This document shows, one piece after another, positions 47,601 to 59,600 of a stretch of DNA of 64,000 bases; the first letter of the stretch is position 1; each line of letters opens with the position of its first letter. The DNA is from Trichoplusia ni (lineage: Eukaryota > Arthropoda > Insecta > Lepidoptera > Noctuidae). Both the position numbers and the translations under genes were made by a program. The stretch lies in NCBI RefSeq assembly GCF_003590095.1, contig NC_039482.1, positions 7,953,657-8,017,656 of the forward strand, read 5' to 3'. The notes below the pieces were generated by a model. It was not told where the DNA came from, ran no database searches, and saw only the letters and a program-made list of their open reading frames with translations.

Positions 47601-50600
47601 CATGGCTGAAAAAAATACCAAGTTCATCTAAACAACTGACCTCATTAGCATCCCAGGCGCCATAGGTAGGGGGGTTGATGAGCATGAAGACGAGAGAGGA
47701 GAGCAGGATGCAGGTCACGATGAAGGGCCCCACGTAGCGCCAGGTGACCTGCCAGTACCAGCCTGGACGGTAGCCCGTCATCTCGTAGATGTCGTTGGTG
47801 AACCTGTAATTAAGAAACAAGTGATTGAGGCTGTAGTAATAGGGAAAACGATGCAAGAATTAAATTAGCTTGGAGCTAGCGTTCGGTCAATGATCTAACT
47901 TTTCCTGTACAAGAAGAGGGAGGTTCAGCAGTACAGTAGCTACATTAGAATGTAAAACATATGAGAATGATATTAAATTATTTTGTGCCACAGCTAGAGC
48001 ACTTAGGAAGTGTTGAAGGGTGGACAATATGGGGTTTTGTCTATATTTCTAATTATTCTTAGTCACGTTCAAAAAGCATTTTCAAATATTTTTTTAATGT
48101 TGAATTTGGGTCTCGTCCTTAATTTTCTTTATCAAATTAGACATATAATTACAGTTAGTTCCAAAAATGATTTTCAAAAATGTTGAATTTGTGTCTTGTG
48201 TTCAATACTAGTCTAAAGATAAATACATCATTATAGAGGTTATAGACATACCTCTCATGCCCATAAATGTAGATGACGGAGATCATCTCCAGCAAGGCGA
48301 CGACGACGAGCCCGATGGTCCCAGCGAACGAGTCGAACATCTTGAGCCAGTACTCGCCGGCGCCCGTCGTGAAGATCAGGCCCACGAAGAAGCAGAAAGT
48401 GCAGACACAGCCTGCGGTAAATAAGCAGAACTTAACATAGAGACAGGGTAAAATGATGTACTTTATTTTTGTATTGTTATCGAATAACTGACGGGTAAGC
48501 TACAACTTCATTTGTATCAATTTCATCGTCGATCATTGGTTAAGCTACGATTGACAGACGTTGTGGGAAGTCAGGAGCTAGAAAGTCTGACAACCAGTCT
48601 AAATAAGGGGTATCGTGTCGCCCAGGCCACTGCATTAAGGAGGTGAGATAGGCAGTCACTCCTTGTAAAACACTGGTACTTAGCTGAATCTGGTTAGACT
48701 GAAACCGACCGAGCCAGCTGAAAGTACTTACCAGTGATGACAGGCTTGCTAAGCCTCTTAAAGAAGTCGATATCGAAGATAGTGCAGAGCATGCCCTCCA
48801 TGATGCCGATCTGACTTCCAAGACCGAGAGACAGCAGCATGAGGAAGAAGATGATGGACCAGAAAGGTGCGGGAGTCAGCTTGAGGATGGCTTGCGTGAA
48901 CACGATGAAGGCGAGCCCGGTGCCTTCTGCTGCCTGTGGAGATGAAAAGATAGTGACTGAGTTGATGAAAAAAAAACCAGATATTTTTATACTCAAATTC
49001 GTGTATGTAGTAAAATATAGTAAAGGTTTCGTTTGTATTTCTAAACATAAGGTTACAAAAAATTCCTTCGCTGTGCCTATTAGAGTCCCAATTTGCCTTC
49101 CATGGCTTTTGTTTCGACCAGAATGCTCCCGGTGTCTGCTTCAAGTAACTTCCTGAAGATGATAGAACATAACTCACTACTTGAAAACCCAAAAAATCGA
49201 AGTCAAAGATACAATTTAAATGATTTTATTTTATGAACAGAAATACAAGAAATAGCTCAACAACCAAATTTTCGTCCAAGTCACCTAGGAACCAGGACGA
49301 AGCCAGGAAGCAAGTTACTAAAGTTCCATTTAACCAATAATATAGCGACAACACGGACTGTAGTTGAAGAGTCGCCCGAAAATTAGTCGTTAACATACTT
49401 TTTTGATAAAATTTGACGATCAAATCATCATTTTATCCACCTACCTCTTCAAGTTGACGGCTCATGGAGCAGCCAGTGAGGTTGAGAGCGGACACCAGGC
49501 TGCTGTTGAGGGTTGGGAACTCTTCTCGGTAGTAATCGTGGGTTGAGTTGAGGGTGAAGCCTCCCACGTGGTGACGGGCGAGGATCTTGATCTCCCTGGA
49601 GTGGGAAAAAGACGTATGTAGTAAATGATATAATAATAAATATACGAATGTATAATATATGTTTATGTTTTAATACTAACTAATTGTAATTTGTATGGAG
49701 ACAAAAATCAGAGAGCAAAACTCATGGAACTGTTATTGTTATAAATGAACTGTTATTTTCGGTGACTTACAAAAACTCTTTTTAAATCAAGGAGTATCTA
49801 GATTGCCTTGCTTTGCCTTGCCTATCCTAGATTGAAATCCTCTTTTATCAAGATTATAATACACATGGACCAGACACAATTTTTTCTAGCTTTCTCTGTC
49901 ACACAGCTGCGGCTTCAAATCCTTGCACATAGAACCAGCCCAAACAACCTTTAATGTTTAGATCTTGCCACCGATTCCTCCCTATACACATAGCAACGTA
50001 TACATTAAGTGTCGATTAGGAAAAATACTTACTTCGTCATACAATTCTCCACCATAGTATACGCCTTGAACCCGAGAATACTGAAGATGACGACGGATGC
50101 GTAGATAGCAGTCAGCGCATTGCAGACCGAGACAAGCAACACATCCCTGACACAGTTGTTGTTCGGTGGGTTGTAAGACCCGAACGCGATGAGGGAGCCG
50201 AAGGCGAGACCGAAGGAGTAGAAGACTTGCGTGGCTGCGTCCAGCCAGACGGTGGGGTCTAGAAGCTTTTCCAGCTAGAAAATCGAAATGGTGTTATCGT
50301 TAGGATGGATTTTGTAGTTTCCTTAATATTTTTTGTCATTTGTAACGATTTACGCACGAGTATTTATAGGGATCGTCCGAGTACTCAGATCGGTTGGTGA
50401 ATTGGTCGCGTCAGCTCATGATTAGGGACTCCGGTTGGATCCAAAACAAGTGGGGTGATCCCAATTAATACTCGTAAATAAACCGTTGTTAGTAAACACG
50501 AACTCCGTGAATTTCCGTCTAGATGAGTGCCATTTTGAAACTCTAACATTTAATTATCATGTTTTTCCTGTATTTCCTGGACGGAACCGCTACTTATAAC

Positions 50601-53600
50601 CCATAAAAGAAACTAAAAACAGCATCCTATTTCAGTTTTAGGCAGTCGATAAAACAATCGATCGTTTCGAAACGAACTAAGTCCTATTTCCAGTCTAGGT
50701 CCAAATTTAGACCGGAGCTTACTGGGCAAGGTCACGCGCGACCTTACTTCGGGATACATACTTACATACCTAGGTTGTGGGAGTATTTTCGTGACCCTTA
50801 CGTAACGTGGTGACTATTTTTAGAGCTAACTTTCTGAAGCCGTATGTGGGTTTTCACGGTCGATTTTAATTCAAGAATGTTTGTTTAAAATGTTGTGTTT
50901 TGTATTATATGTATACACGATTAAGGCCCGATTTTTCAATCGTCAGATAACTTTTATCTGAGGAATAAATATGGCCGTTTGACATATTTCCTATTCAAAA
51001 GCCGTAAATCACGTCGTGCAAAAGTCGTGTCAAAATATCAAACAAATTCGTCGAATAAAAGTTATCTGGCGATTGAAAAATCGGCAATTAGTAGAGCAAA
51101 TATAAAATTATGTTTAAATTTTAGTTTTAGTAAGTTTTGAGAAGTCTCGGGAAATAAAAATTGCTTCAAATATCAGCTACGTTGGTTATCAATTATGGCA
51201 AATCATTTCACGTCTGCCCAACCACAAGAGTTCCAAACAATATTTAGCCATTACATTTCTGTTTGAATAATGTCTGTTAAGTTTCTTTATTCCAGCTTAA
51301 CTTATTATGAACCAATTCAGGTCTGAGCCAATTTAGGTATATGGAACATGACACCGGCGGACGGATGTCTTTTTAAATATTGTCGTGCTTATTTGGTTAT
51401 TATAGGTGCCGATGGTTTCCTTTTTCCATTTTGGAGTCCAACGTGTAAATCGCGTCGTCCTCTCCGCCACTGAACGCAAAGTTTTCATCGGGAGAATCTA
51501 GTTCTATGCTAAAATCTGCAAACAGGAATCTTACCTTAGGTTTATACATGTGTATGATCCCATCTGCGGATCCCGGCAGCGTGATGCCTCGAATGAAGAA
51601 GATGGTGAGCACGGCGTACGGGAAGATCGACGTGAAGTATACCACCTGCAACCAATGGGAGGCCGTTATACTGCAGTCATATTGTTTGATAGCCAATCGG
51701 AGACTGGCATTGATAACGTCGTATCGTACCCATCAGTTTATAGCCAATCACAGGCAAGGATAGTGAATGCATTATTTTATAGCCCGAGGTTTTAATGGTT
51801 TAGCCATTTACTTGACGATTGCGAAGTTACCTAGACAGAGAATAAGACTCAATCCAATCTTAAGTTTTACTGTATAAACTAAAAAAGGGTTTCTTTAATT
51901 GTGGATATTTGTAATTGTGTTTTTTTATAATTGTGGATAGGACAAAGTTGCGCATTTTGGCAAATCAATCAATCAACTCGGAATCGCTTGCCACTGTTGG
52001 ACGGTAATATTGGTAGATGAAAACATTCAATACTAATAACAACCAATACATCGTGATTTTTAGTCGTCTTACAAAAGCAGCCCAGTTCATGTATCCAAGG
52101 ACTGGAACACGTTCATGATAAAAAAATTGGTATTTATGAGATTAAAAAAAAAATGCAATTTTTATTCAATATTATGAGGCAATTCGTAGTTTTTTAGAAA
52201 CACAGCTCTGTTGCGAGCGCGGTCCGAGCCTAGTAACATTGGTGAGTTTTTAAGAGTATATTTCAGATTTCTCTTGTTTAATTTTCTTCGTACTTATTAT
52301 CTAAGTTGATGATAAAAAAATAATAATCGCGCCCAGGGGTATTTTACGTCGGTTACATGAACTGGGCTGCTTTTGTAAGAGGACTAAAAATCACCGTGTA
52401 TAATGCAATAAAGAATTGAGTATTGAGTACAACCAGAAGCTATAGTCATTAGGTATATTCTATTCTACATAATATAGCTTAAAGCATTGATGCTGGTACG
52501 CTGCCACACTGGCACTGAGAGATGGTCATTTCATTTTCAAATATTTTAATACATTCACGTCGTTTGCCTGGTGTCTTCATAAAGTACATACGTGTAACTT
52601 TGGTTGAAACATAAATGTCTGCGTTGAGACAAGAATGGTAAAATTAACAATGGACTCTCTAAATACTCCTCATTCATATTAATCTCATTAACTTCGCTAT
52701 ATTCTTCGTCTCCTTAATGAAAGAGACTTTCATTGTCGGCATAACTAAGGAGGCATTCCTTGAAACACAAGCGAAGACATTTCTTGAAGAAATATTTTCT
52801 TTGCTTGGATTGGAAAGTTAATTTATTATCTTGTTCCATCAAATTAGTGTTCTAATCCACTTTTTAGTGTTCTTTGTCTGAAGGGTGAAAACAAAACCCT
52901 ATTACTGTTGCTAATAATTTAGTGTTTGTAAATCGTATTTAATAACTAGACAGTTTGAATATTCAAAAATGATATGTTTCTGTTGCCGGTCTAGCAAAAA
53001 CAAATAGAAAAAATGATGTAAAGATTGGAACTGTTAACAGTTAAAAGTTGTTCCCATCATTTTAGTAAGTTCAAGAGGGGTGGGTTTACAAATGGGATGG
53101 GAGAAGAAGAAAGAAAATGAAATTGTGAACAATTTTTGAATAAACCTTGATATTATTTCCATACCTATATGTAAAAATGCATTGAATGACAAATGATAGG
53201 TATGAATGGAAGAAACTATAACAAACCTTTCCACTGCTCTGGATACCCTTCATCACAATGAAGAAGACGATGATCCAGGCTAAGAGGAGATACAGCACGA
53301 TCCACCACCTGGGCACGCCGGGGTCTTCGATACTGGGCGACGCGTCCAGAGCCTCACGGTACCAGTAGTAGACGGTGGCGGAGGCCTTGTTGCACTCCAG
53401 CTCGGCGGTGCCGTTGTCTTGAGGACAATGTGCCCAGGGGAGCTGATCTGCTGTCAGCTGAAGGAAAAAAGTCAGGTTTGAGGATTGAATACATTTTTAT
53501 ATATTCCTCTTATGAATATTATTATTTTTTCAGTACGTCAGCTACATTATTGAGAAACCAATTATTGTTTTTTTGGTCGTTACACGAGCGTATCCCTACG

Positions 53601-54202
53601 AAAAATGTCTCATCATCAATCATTATGACATTCTTTCTCGACAAGTCGTCGTTGTTAACGTCAATATTAATCACTGAAAGTCCATCAACACACCTTCATC
53701 GCGGCTTTGTCTTAGAAGATAGCAATTGATCACCACGCTAGCTCACTGTGTATGCTGCTCATTGTGGTGCTTTCAGATTCCAATAGTTGAAATCCAGGTT
53801 TCCTTACGATGTTTTCTATCACCATTTTGTCAGTGTCAGTATATAATAATTAAGAAAGTAAATATACCTAAGTTCGAAAACATCCCATTGGTACTTTGCC
53901 TACGTTGGGATCGAACCAAGAACCGCAAGGCCATCATGTTGACAATTATAATATGATCAAAAGACTCACCCGAATACTGTTAAACAGATAAAAGAACACC
54001 CAAGTAATGATGACGTTGTAGTATAAGGCCACGAACAGGGTGACCAGACAGCTGGAGATCCCTATGCCGCCGAGCCACGGGTGGATGGTGTTCCACACGC
54101 CGAGAGAACCGAGACGCATCTTCTGACCGATGGCCATCTCGATCAGGAAGAGCGGGATCCCCTCGAGGATTAACATGATCAGGAACGGGATTAGGAACGC
54201 AC
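32481..54202 (-). CDS. SLC6 Na+-dependent transporter, orphan/B0AT-like, N-terminal exons not found
   Basis: Exons in transcript order: 54202-53970, 53457-53227, 51645-51535, 50274-50033, 49595-49445, 48933-48732, 48411-48252, 47803-47641, 36040-35840 and 34408-34325, then either 33569-33495 or 32651-32481. All phases agree. The protein starts in TM2 (GAFLIPFLIM) and carries the SLC6 hallmarks: EMAIGQKMRLGSLGVW, the glycosylated loop 2, TQVFYSFGLAFGSLIAFGSY (TM6), GTGLAFIVFTQA (TM8) and YRPGWYW. YNPPNNNC and GFKA point to the vertebrate SLC6A15-20 branch rather than the monoamine or GABA branches, so an amino acid substrate is likely but not shown. TM1 and the start codon were not found up to 64,000 and probably lie past the right edge. 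The intron 47,640-36,041 (11.6 kb) contains two carboxylesterase genes on the opposite strand. Confidence 0.88.
33240..33335 (-). repeat. Dispersed repeat, family E
   Basis: Reverse copy with TATCGGGATTACCCGACTAG as read on plus. Confidence 0.5.
33495..33569 (-). CDS. SLC6 alternative last exon 1 (short basic C terminus)
   Basis: The acceptor GTACTTAG|AAC is also phase 0 relative to the donor at 34,325. It encodes 24 residues, NVDTSDDRSS to IARGRPKK, then TAA. It competes with the exon at 32,481-32,651. Confidence 0.6.
   Translation of the reverse strand, partial: NVDTSDDRSSKRLPQVIARGRPKK
36236..36372 (+). repeat. SINE type A (degenerate)
   Basis: GAGGTTGCGCGTTCCATCC is a decayed B-box region, followed by the ATGCTTGTCTTGAGTTTGGG body. 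It lies in the large SLC6 intron. Confidence 0.5.
37947..37954 (+). promoter_or_regulatory. TATA box of carboxylesterase gene 1
   Basis: TATAAATA in the context CACTTATAAATA, 54 bases before the ATG at 38,001. An arthropod-like initiator (CCCAGTGAC) lies about 30 bases downstream. The second esterase has the same CACTTATAAATA. Confidence 0.65.
38001..41351 (+). CDS. Secreted carboxylesterase 1, three exons, complete
   Basis: Exons 38001-38165, 39625-40853 and 41168-41351 join in phase (1578 bases, 525 aa). This is an alpha/beta-hydrolase of the type B carboxylesterase family, which splits ester bonds. A signal peptide (MVMFIILLSLFSAVYAQ) predicts secretion. The oxyanion-hole HGGG is at residues 112-115, the nucleophile S192 is in GESYGG, E316 is in TSQEM and H426 is in SHTEELKYLF, so the catalytic triad is complete. 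There is no membrane anchor and no KDEL at the C terminus (ends HVLLN). Secreted esterases of this kind in moths include antennal, odorant-degrading and digestive enzymes; I cannot say which. AATAAA follows the stop within a few bases (41,355). The gene lies inside an SLC6 intron on the other strand, next to its paralogue. Confidence 0.92.
38745..38985 (+). repeat. tRNA-derived SINE (type C)
   Basis: GGCGTAGTGGTTAGTGATCC (A box) and CGGGTTCGAAGC (B box), with the GTGTCTGGGTGTTATTTATC body. It lies in intron 1 of carboxylesterase 1. Confidence 0.6.
39341..39377. repeat. Near-perfect 16-bp hairpin in carboxylesterase 1 intron 1
   Basis: ACAAGTAGGCCTTTTT and AAAAAGGCCTACTTGT flank a loop of about five bases (ATTGA). 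Confidence 0.7.
41352..43831. other. Spacer between the two carboxylesterase genes
   Basis: It contains a family E repeat at 41,950-42,066 (GGTTGGGTCCGAAACTAGTC) and otherwise unrecognised AT-rich sequence. No esterase pseudo-exon was seen. Confidence 0.5.
41950..42066 (+). repeat. Dispersed repeat, family E
   Basis: GATTAAGGACTCCGGTTGGG and a GTAAACCGTTACATCATTTA end. It is one of the best preserved copies. Confidence 0.6.
43832..43839 (+). promoter_or_regulatory. TATA box of carboxylesterase gene 2
   Basis: TATAAATA within CACTTATAAATATG. The ATG that overlaps its last base (43,839) cannot be in the mRNA, which fixes the translation start at 43,890. Confidence 0.65.
43890..47040 (+). CDS. 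Secreted carboxylesterase 2, three exons, complete
   Basis: Exons 43890-44060, 45275-46497 and 46860-47040 join in phase (1575 bases, 524 aa). Exon boundaries and phases match carboxylesterase 1, so the two are tandem duplicates. A signal peptide (MFKYILILSLISAIYTE) is followed by NKGPIQGYK and FFGVPYA, near-identical to gene 1. The HGGG oxyanion motif, S195 in GESYGGG, E318 in NSKED and H428 in MHTEELKYLF give a complete triad. An acidic insert (DTDDDD) replaces TSSAKK before the oxyanion strand. The in-frame ATG at 43,839 is rejected because it overlaps the TATA box. The substrate is unknown. The differences from gene 1 in the middle third, including many near the acyl pocket, suggest divergence in substrate rather than loss of activity, but that is an inference. 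Confidence 0.92.
47130..47205 (+). repeat. SINE type A head
   Basis: GAGGTCACCATGCCTAACTC and CGCGGGTTCGATTCGCG. The body is truncated. It lies just downstream of carboxylesterase 2. Confidence 0.5.
48535..48725 (+). repeat. Dispersed repeat, family G
   Basis: AGTCTGACAACCAGTCTAAA, GGGGTATCGTGTCGCCCAGG and ACACTGGTACTTAGCTGAAT match 63,540-63,680 closely. It sits in an SLC6 intron, directly next to the exon at 48,732. Confidence 0.6.
50350..50490 (+). repeat. Dispersed repeat, family E
   Basis: GGGACTCCGGTTGGATCC and an end like AATACTCGTAAATAAACCGTTG. It lies in an SLC6 intron. Confidence 0.55.
50924..51090. mobile_element. Small MITE with about 30-bp terminal inverted repeats
   Basis: The ends CGATTTTTCAATCGTCAGAT and ATCTGGCGATTGAAAAATCG are inverted copies with one mismatch, continuing through AACTTTTAT. 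The total is about 165 bases and there is no coding capacity. Confidence 0.75.
52048..52400. mobile_element. MITE with about 45-bp terminal inverted repeats
   Basis: The left end GTGATTTTTAGTCGTCTTAC ... CAGTTCATGTA is mirrored at 52,355-52,400 (TACATGAACTGGGCTGC ... CTAAAAATCAC). The interior is non-coding. It lies in an SLC6 intron. Confidence 0.8.
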
Positions 54203-54607
54203 CTGTGGACAATGATAGTGTGTTTTATGAGTAGATGTATCTGAAGGAATTTTAAATTATGATGGTTTTAACAATAATATCATTGACAGCAAAAATCGAT
54301 TTCAAATGAAAACTTCTACAGGTGGACAAATTAAGCATTTCTTACGTGATTCTTCTAAGTTTTTACGTGATTTTTTATTAAGATTGATAGATATTTTACG
54401 TGAAATAGATAAAGGATAACCAAAACCAGTTCATCTAGTCCGAGGTTAAAAGTTAAGTAATAAACGTCAAAAAAGACAGGTGAAAAATCACCTTTATTTT
54501 GGAAGTCGTTTGAGTAGTGTGGCTATCTACCATACATAGTATACATACGCTTCCTCAATTCTTTAAGGGACCATAAATTTAATAATCGTATGAGCGTGTA
54601 ATCTATA

Positions 54608-54859
54608 TCTATACTAATATATAAAGCTGAAGAGTTTGTTTGTTTAAACGCGCTAATCTCAGGAACTACTGGTTCAAGTTGAAACAATCTTTTTGTGTTC
54701 AATAGACCGTTCATCGAGGAAGGCTTTAGGCTATAAACCATTACGCTGCGACTTATAGGAGCGAAGATACAATGGCAAAATGTGAAAAAAAGCAGGGCAG
54801 GTATAAATCATAACTTATATCTTCTACCCACGGGGACGAAGTCGCGGGCAACAGCTAGT
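54608..54859 (+). mobile_element. Short non-autonomous Helitron
   Basis: A|TCTATACTAATATATAAAGC ... CGCGGGCAACAGCTAG|T, full-length (about 250 bases), with the 3' stem. Confidence 0.78.
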
Positions 54860-56015
54860 TTATAATATAAATTTTCTTTCTTACCAATTAAGAAAGAAAA
54901 ACCTCTACTAACAGGCACATCAAAATCCAAACGTAGATTTCAAAGCTATTTTATAGTACGTGGAAGAACTCGTAATACCAATATGAAACATGAAAACATA
55001 TTACCTTTTGCTTATCAAAAGTCAACCCACAATCATACATAGCCGAGCCACATCCAATCTCTCAAGCGCTAATCCTAACATACCTATATGAAAGGGGAGG
55101 GAAAGGGGTTGAATAGGGGTTGAGTGGGTTGGGTAGGGGTTTAAGCAGGGATAGAGCACAGCTGGTGTAATTGAATGAACCTCCATTCAATGACGCTCAG
55201 TACTGCCGTGAATGTATGTGTTGTAGAGGTGACTTAATTCGTATTAGTTTTTAACGGACTTCAAAAACGAAAGGAAGAGCTTCATAATTTGCCTTTATAA
55301 TGTTTGTTACCAAGAACTGTTTGGTGGATTTGTTTAATTAATTTTGGCTCAAGTTGGTTCTTATTTTCAAATTATCATTTTCTAACGTAATTTATAAGTA
55401 AAAAGCTCCCAAAATTATCGAACATATTATGTCTCTGACATAATGGAATGGTTAAAACTGTTTTATTCCGTAGCCCGTTCCGATAGTCCTTCAAACGAAA
55501 GTCATAAAACAGTGTAATTTGAAAAATATTGATCATCAAATTACCTCCACATCTGCATAAACATCAAACAAAAAAGTGTGAGATTGATTAAAACGATTGT
55601 AGATATAAAACTCAGTGCTAGCTTTAAAACGAACTCGAAGTGCCCATGTATGCTCTGCGCTTGGTTTTAGCTAGGATCCGACGATATTGCCTCAATCCTA
55701 GTCGGGCAAACAGAGCGGATCTCTGTATGACGTAACTTATAAGGCCACTGATGAAATACTGGAGCAAATGGATGTTGTGAATTTACTCTACGGTACGGTG
55801 GAAGGGTCAGTACTCGGACTTTATATAATAAGTTTTAGTAACCAATCATTAAAGACACATAAAAACGCGGCAACATTACCAAAACTTGAAATGAAAAATG
55901 AGGTAAAATCTAAAATTAAACCGCGATAAAATCCGTAAAAGTAGTTTCATTTCAATGTCTAACATTCGCGTAAACCTAAGAAACCACTATTACCAAAACA
56001 TGCAATATATCAGAG

Positions 56016-56261
56016 ACTCGCTGTTGCCCGCGACTTCGTTCCCGTGGGTAGAAGATATAAGTTATGATTCATGTATACCTGCCCGGTTTTTTTTTCACAT
56101 TTTCCATTGCATCTTAGCTCCTATTAGTCGGTTTATAGCCTAAAGCCTTCCTCGATGAATGGTCTATTCAACACAAAAATAATTTTTCAATTTGGACCAG
56201 TAGTTCCTGAGATTAGCACGTTCAAACAAACAAACTCTTCAGCTTTATATTTTAGTATAGA
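56016..56261 (-). mobile_element. Short non-autonomous Helitron (reverse)
   Basis: Reverse copy ending ACTCGCTGTTGCCCGCGACT on the plus strand. The terminal CTAG has become CGAG. Confidence 0.7.
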
Positions 56262-56602
56262 TTCTACCATCACTCTTACAAAACTCCAAGTGTCCTACTG
56301 CCATGTCTTAAAGTAAAATTAATGTAATTGTAGAAAAGTAAAGTCTTTGTTCCACACGTGACTTGGACTCGTAGCCAGTAAAACTTGTAGCAATGTTAAA
56401 ATGATATCTCAAACAACAAAATCGGTTCGGTTTTCTTGATGATGACTTCAATCCAAAGCACATTGTCTAACCCCGCTATTATATAAATAAACCCCATACT
56501 TTACATTCAATTGCAGTCATTTACTACTAACAAGTTTGCGGTGCGATAATGATAAAATTTGGTTTTATAATCACATACCTACATCAAAGGTTGAACATTG
56601 GT

Positions 56603-56643
56603 GAATCACTATATATTGATCCGATATCAATATACAGTGATTC
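56603..56643. repeat. 18-bp hairpin
   Basis: GAATCACTATATATTGAT and ATCAATATACAGTGATTC pair with one mismatch around a 5-base loop. Confidence 0.6.
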
Positions 56644-59600
56644 GTAGCGCTCTCAATGTATAAAGTGCGGAAATGTGGGAGGGATAAACAATTTTTGTTC
56701 CGGGTTTCGGTAAATAAATGACGTGTGATTCGCGGAGTGGTATTAGTTTATATGCAGACACAATGGTACAGCGATAATTCTGAAGTCATCATCATCATCA
56801 GCCTTGAATAACCCACTGCTGGGCAAATACCTTCCTTGTTTCCCATTCTCTTCTATCTCTTCCTCATCGCATAAATCTTATTCTTACTATTTTTTAAATC
56901 CCGTAAAACTACGTTGAAAATACGATATTTGTATTAAAATTACATTTGCACAAAAGATTATAATCTAACAGTAGAATTGCAATATTTTTGCCGTCGCTTG
57001 CTTTTGCAAGTTACGTAATAGCTGCCCGGGTTTCCGGGTAAACAAATGGCCCACAAATGGCCGATACCCGGCCGCTAACATCCGTACGAGCACTGCGTTA
57101 TTGCATAACACTAGATATTCACCGCTTTGAGTGTTATGTATGTATTTAACAAGAACACTTTAACATATACAACTATAATTGTAGTAAAACTAGCTGTCCC
57201 ATGTAATTTTATCTTTAGATAATTGTTTTTGGTTGCCAATTTTAATAAAATTTAACATGGACGTTTATATAATTTTATCAATTTTTTTTCAGGCTTTTGC
57301 TACAGCTACAAAGGCTTACTAATTTTCGCTTTCATAATTTAATGTGGTTCATAACCCATTTAGCCATATAAGAAATGTTATAAATGTTAATTCGTGTCTA
57401 CCATACATCTACATATACTTACATATTTACGAATACATAATACCTCTAAACTTTAATCTTTCCTGTCCATCTAAAATTGCCTGGAAAATATCGCTATAAG
57501 CAATAAAACCGCCATCGTACCGTCACATTGCCTAACATTTTTTTTACATTACAGTAATTCTATGCTGTACAACAAAGAAGGTTCTTCTACTCTCTTATAT
57601 TAACGGAAAAGAATACGAAAATTAATGCGAATTTTACTTTGAGCTAATCAAGGTATAATTCGCTTTAAACCCCGTATTATTTTATGTTAATATAATTATG
57701 ATTATACTCTCTTTTCGCAGTGTTATAAAACAGGCCTGGCCACCGAACAGCACAATTTTACGGGTTTTAAAACATACGCTCTATATTTTGCATGCGCAGT
57801 TAAAACTGTCAGTTTATGACGTAATGTGTAAAGCTGGGTTTAGAGATATACTTTTTACAAACAATATTACTAAGGATCCGCTGTCTGTCCATCCGTCAAC
57901 CAGTAAGCATGGCATGTTTTTCAACTCGACCGGGTCCGGTTTGCAATCTCTAATTACTAGGCTATGTCTTATAATCCGTGATAGTTGAACAGTTGACATT
58001 ATCACAGCTGACGTATTTCTGTTGAAGTTAAAACAATAAAATATACTATAAGTAAAGATGGATAAGCAAAGCTTGTTATGGTGAATGGTCATACATTTGT
58101 TGGTACATGACAAATGTATTTGAGATTAGGTACCCAGAAAATTATTAGAAATCAAACCGATTTGCTTTTCTCTATCCTATTTTGTAAAAAATCCCTTGTA
58201 CCGTGAGTCTGACTTTCATTTGACTAGTTTTCATACTGATATTTAAATATAATCTCCATAGACTAAAATATAATAAAATTTTGCAATAAACCTATAGTCA
58301 AGGTAAAATTTTTCGCCAATTTTAAACTTTAAAATGCTTCATAATTTACTGCGTAATAACTCGTCTAGTTATGCTGGAAGTGGGTGCGGTTGTGCTGCCT
58401 GGGTAGGTTTAAACACTATAGCTTGGTAAAATCATGGTAACTTTACGACGTAGTTATTATGGTAAAAGTAAATTGAAATAGAAAAATAGGTTTAAAAAGA
58501 TAGGGTTTTGAACAAAAGGAGGTACCTGCCACGTAAATTTTTTCATATATCCGCAAGTACAAAACGACTTCTCTAGAACCTTATTTATATAAAGTAACCT
58601 GTATAAACACTTTCTAAAACCGCTGAACAAAAAGGTAATTAGTAAGTCAGTTTCTAAAAATAAAGACTTACACATTATCCCAAAACCTTTTATACAGCAA
58701 AAACCTCCATTACCTCTAAATATTATAACCATAGATAATATACAATTAGACTTAAAACATAAACAATTCATTCTATTTTTAGCAGTACCAGCTCGTCTGG
58801 GTTGGACGTTATCGATTTTTAAATAGCTACGATACTACGACGTAGCTCCGTAGACATCGCTACATTTACCTTTTGCTACGAATGTACGAATATTAGGTAC
58901 ACAGTTTATTCTTTACATTTTAATGTTATGTAATCTTAAGATTGGAAAAGGCATTGTTTGTATTTTCTAAAGAGATTGTATTAAACTTGGTCTGCAGTTA
59001 AGAAATGGGACAGGTATATTTAATTTAATTAAGAATGAGATATTTATAAAGGATGGATCAAATACAAGAAAGGTTACTGGTTTATTTTTAGGGCGATCAC
59101 AATCTAAAGTCCCGAGAATACGCCAAGATTGAAACATTTTTTAAAAGTGTATTGAATTTTGTAAGCTCAGATATATTGTAGGCAATTTACACCTAAGTAG
59201 GTGTAACAATAATTTGTACCTAATTAATAAATTTTATATTTTGAAGTACCTAAGTTCCTAGAAATTATTGAGTACCTAACTACCTAGTATATAGAATATT
59301 TGAATAATAAGGGTATATTTTAATGCTCTAGTGCATCATACTAAGCTTTACCCGGGCTATCCGGGTAAACGGGGTAGACATATGACACCCCATATGCACG
59401 TGTTTATAGGGTGTTACGTAAAAGCCTTGTACAAAAATATTCAGAAATTTGCAGTGCAAAACATTTTGCAGTAGAAATTCGAGTCTAGTGTAAGTATTCG
59501 GGCACGTACGATAAAAACGTGTGAGTAAATCGATGCATCATTTAATAAAATACAAGTATTTTATTAGATGGTATAAATACGAATAAAAATCCGCGATATG

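Noticed and set aside
57698..58113. Overlapping open frames on both strands
   Set aside because: They cross blocks that look like old repeat sequence (for example GTCTGTCCATCCGTC); no protein family resemblance.
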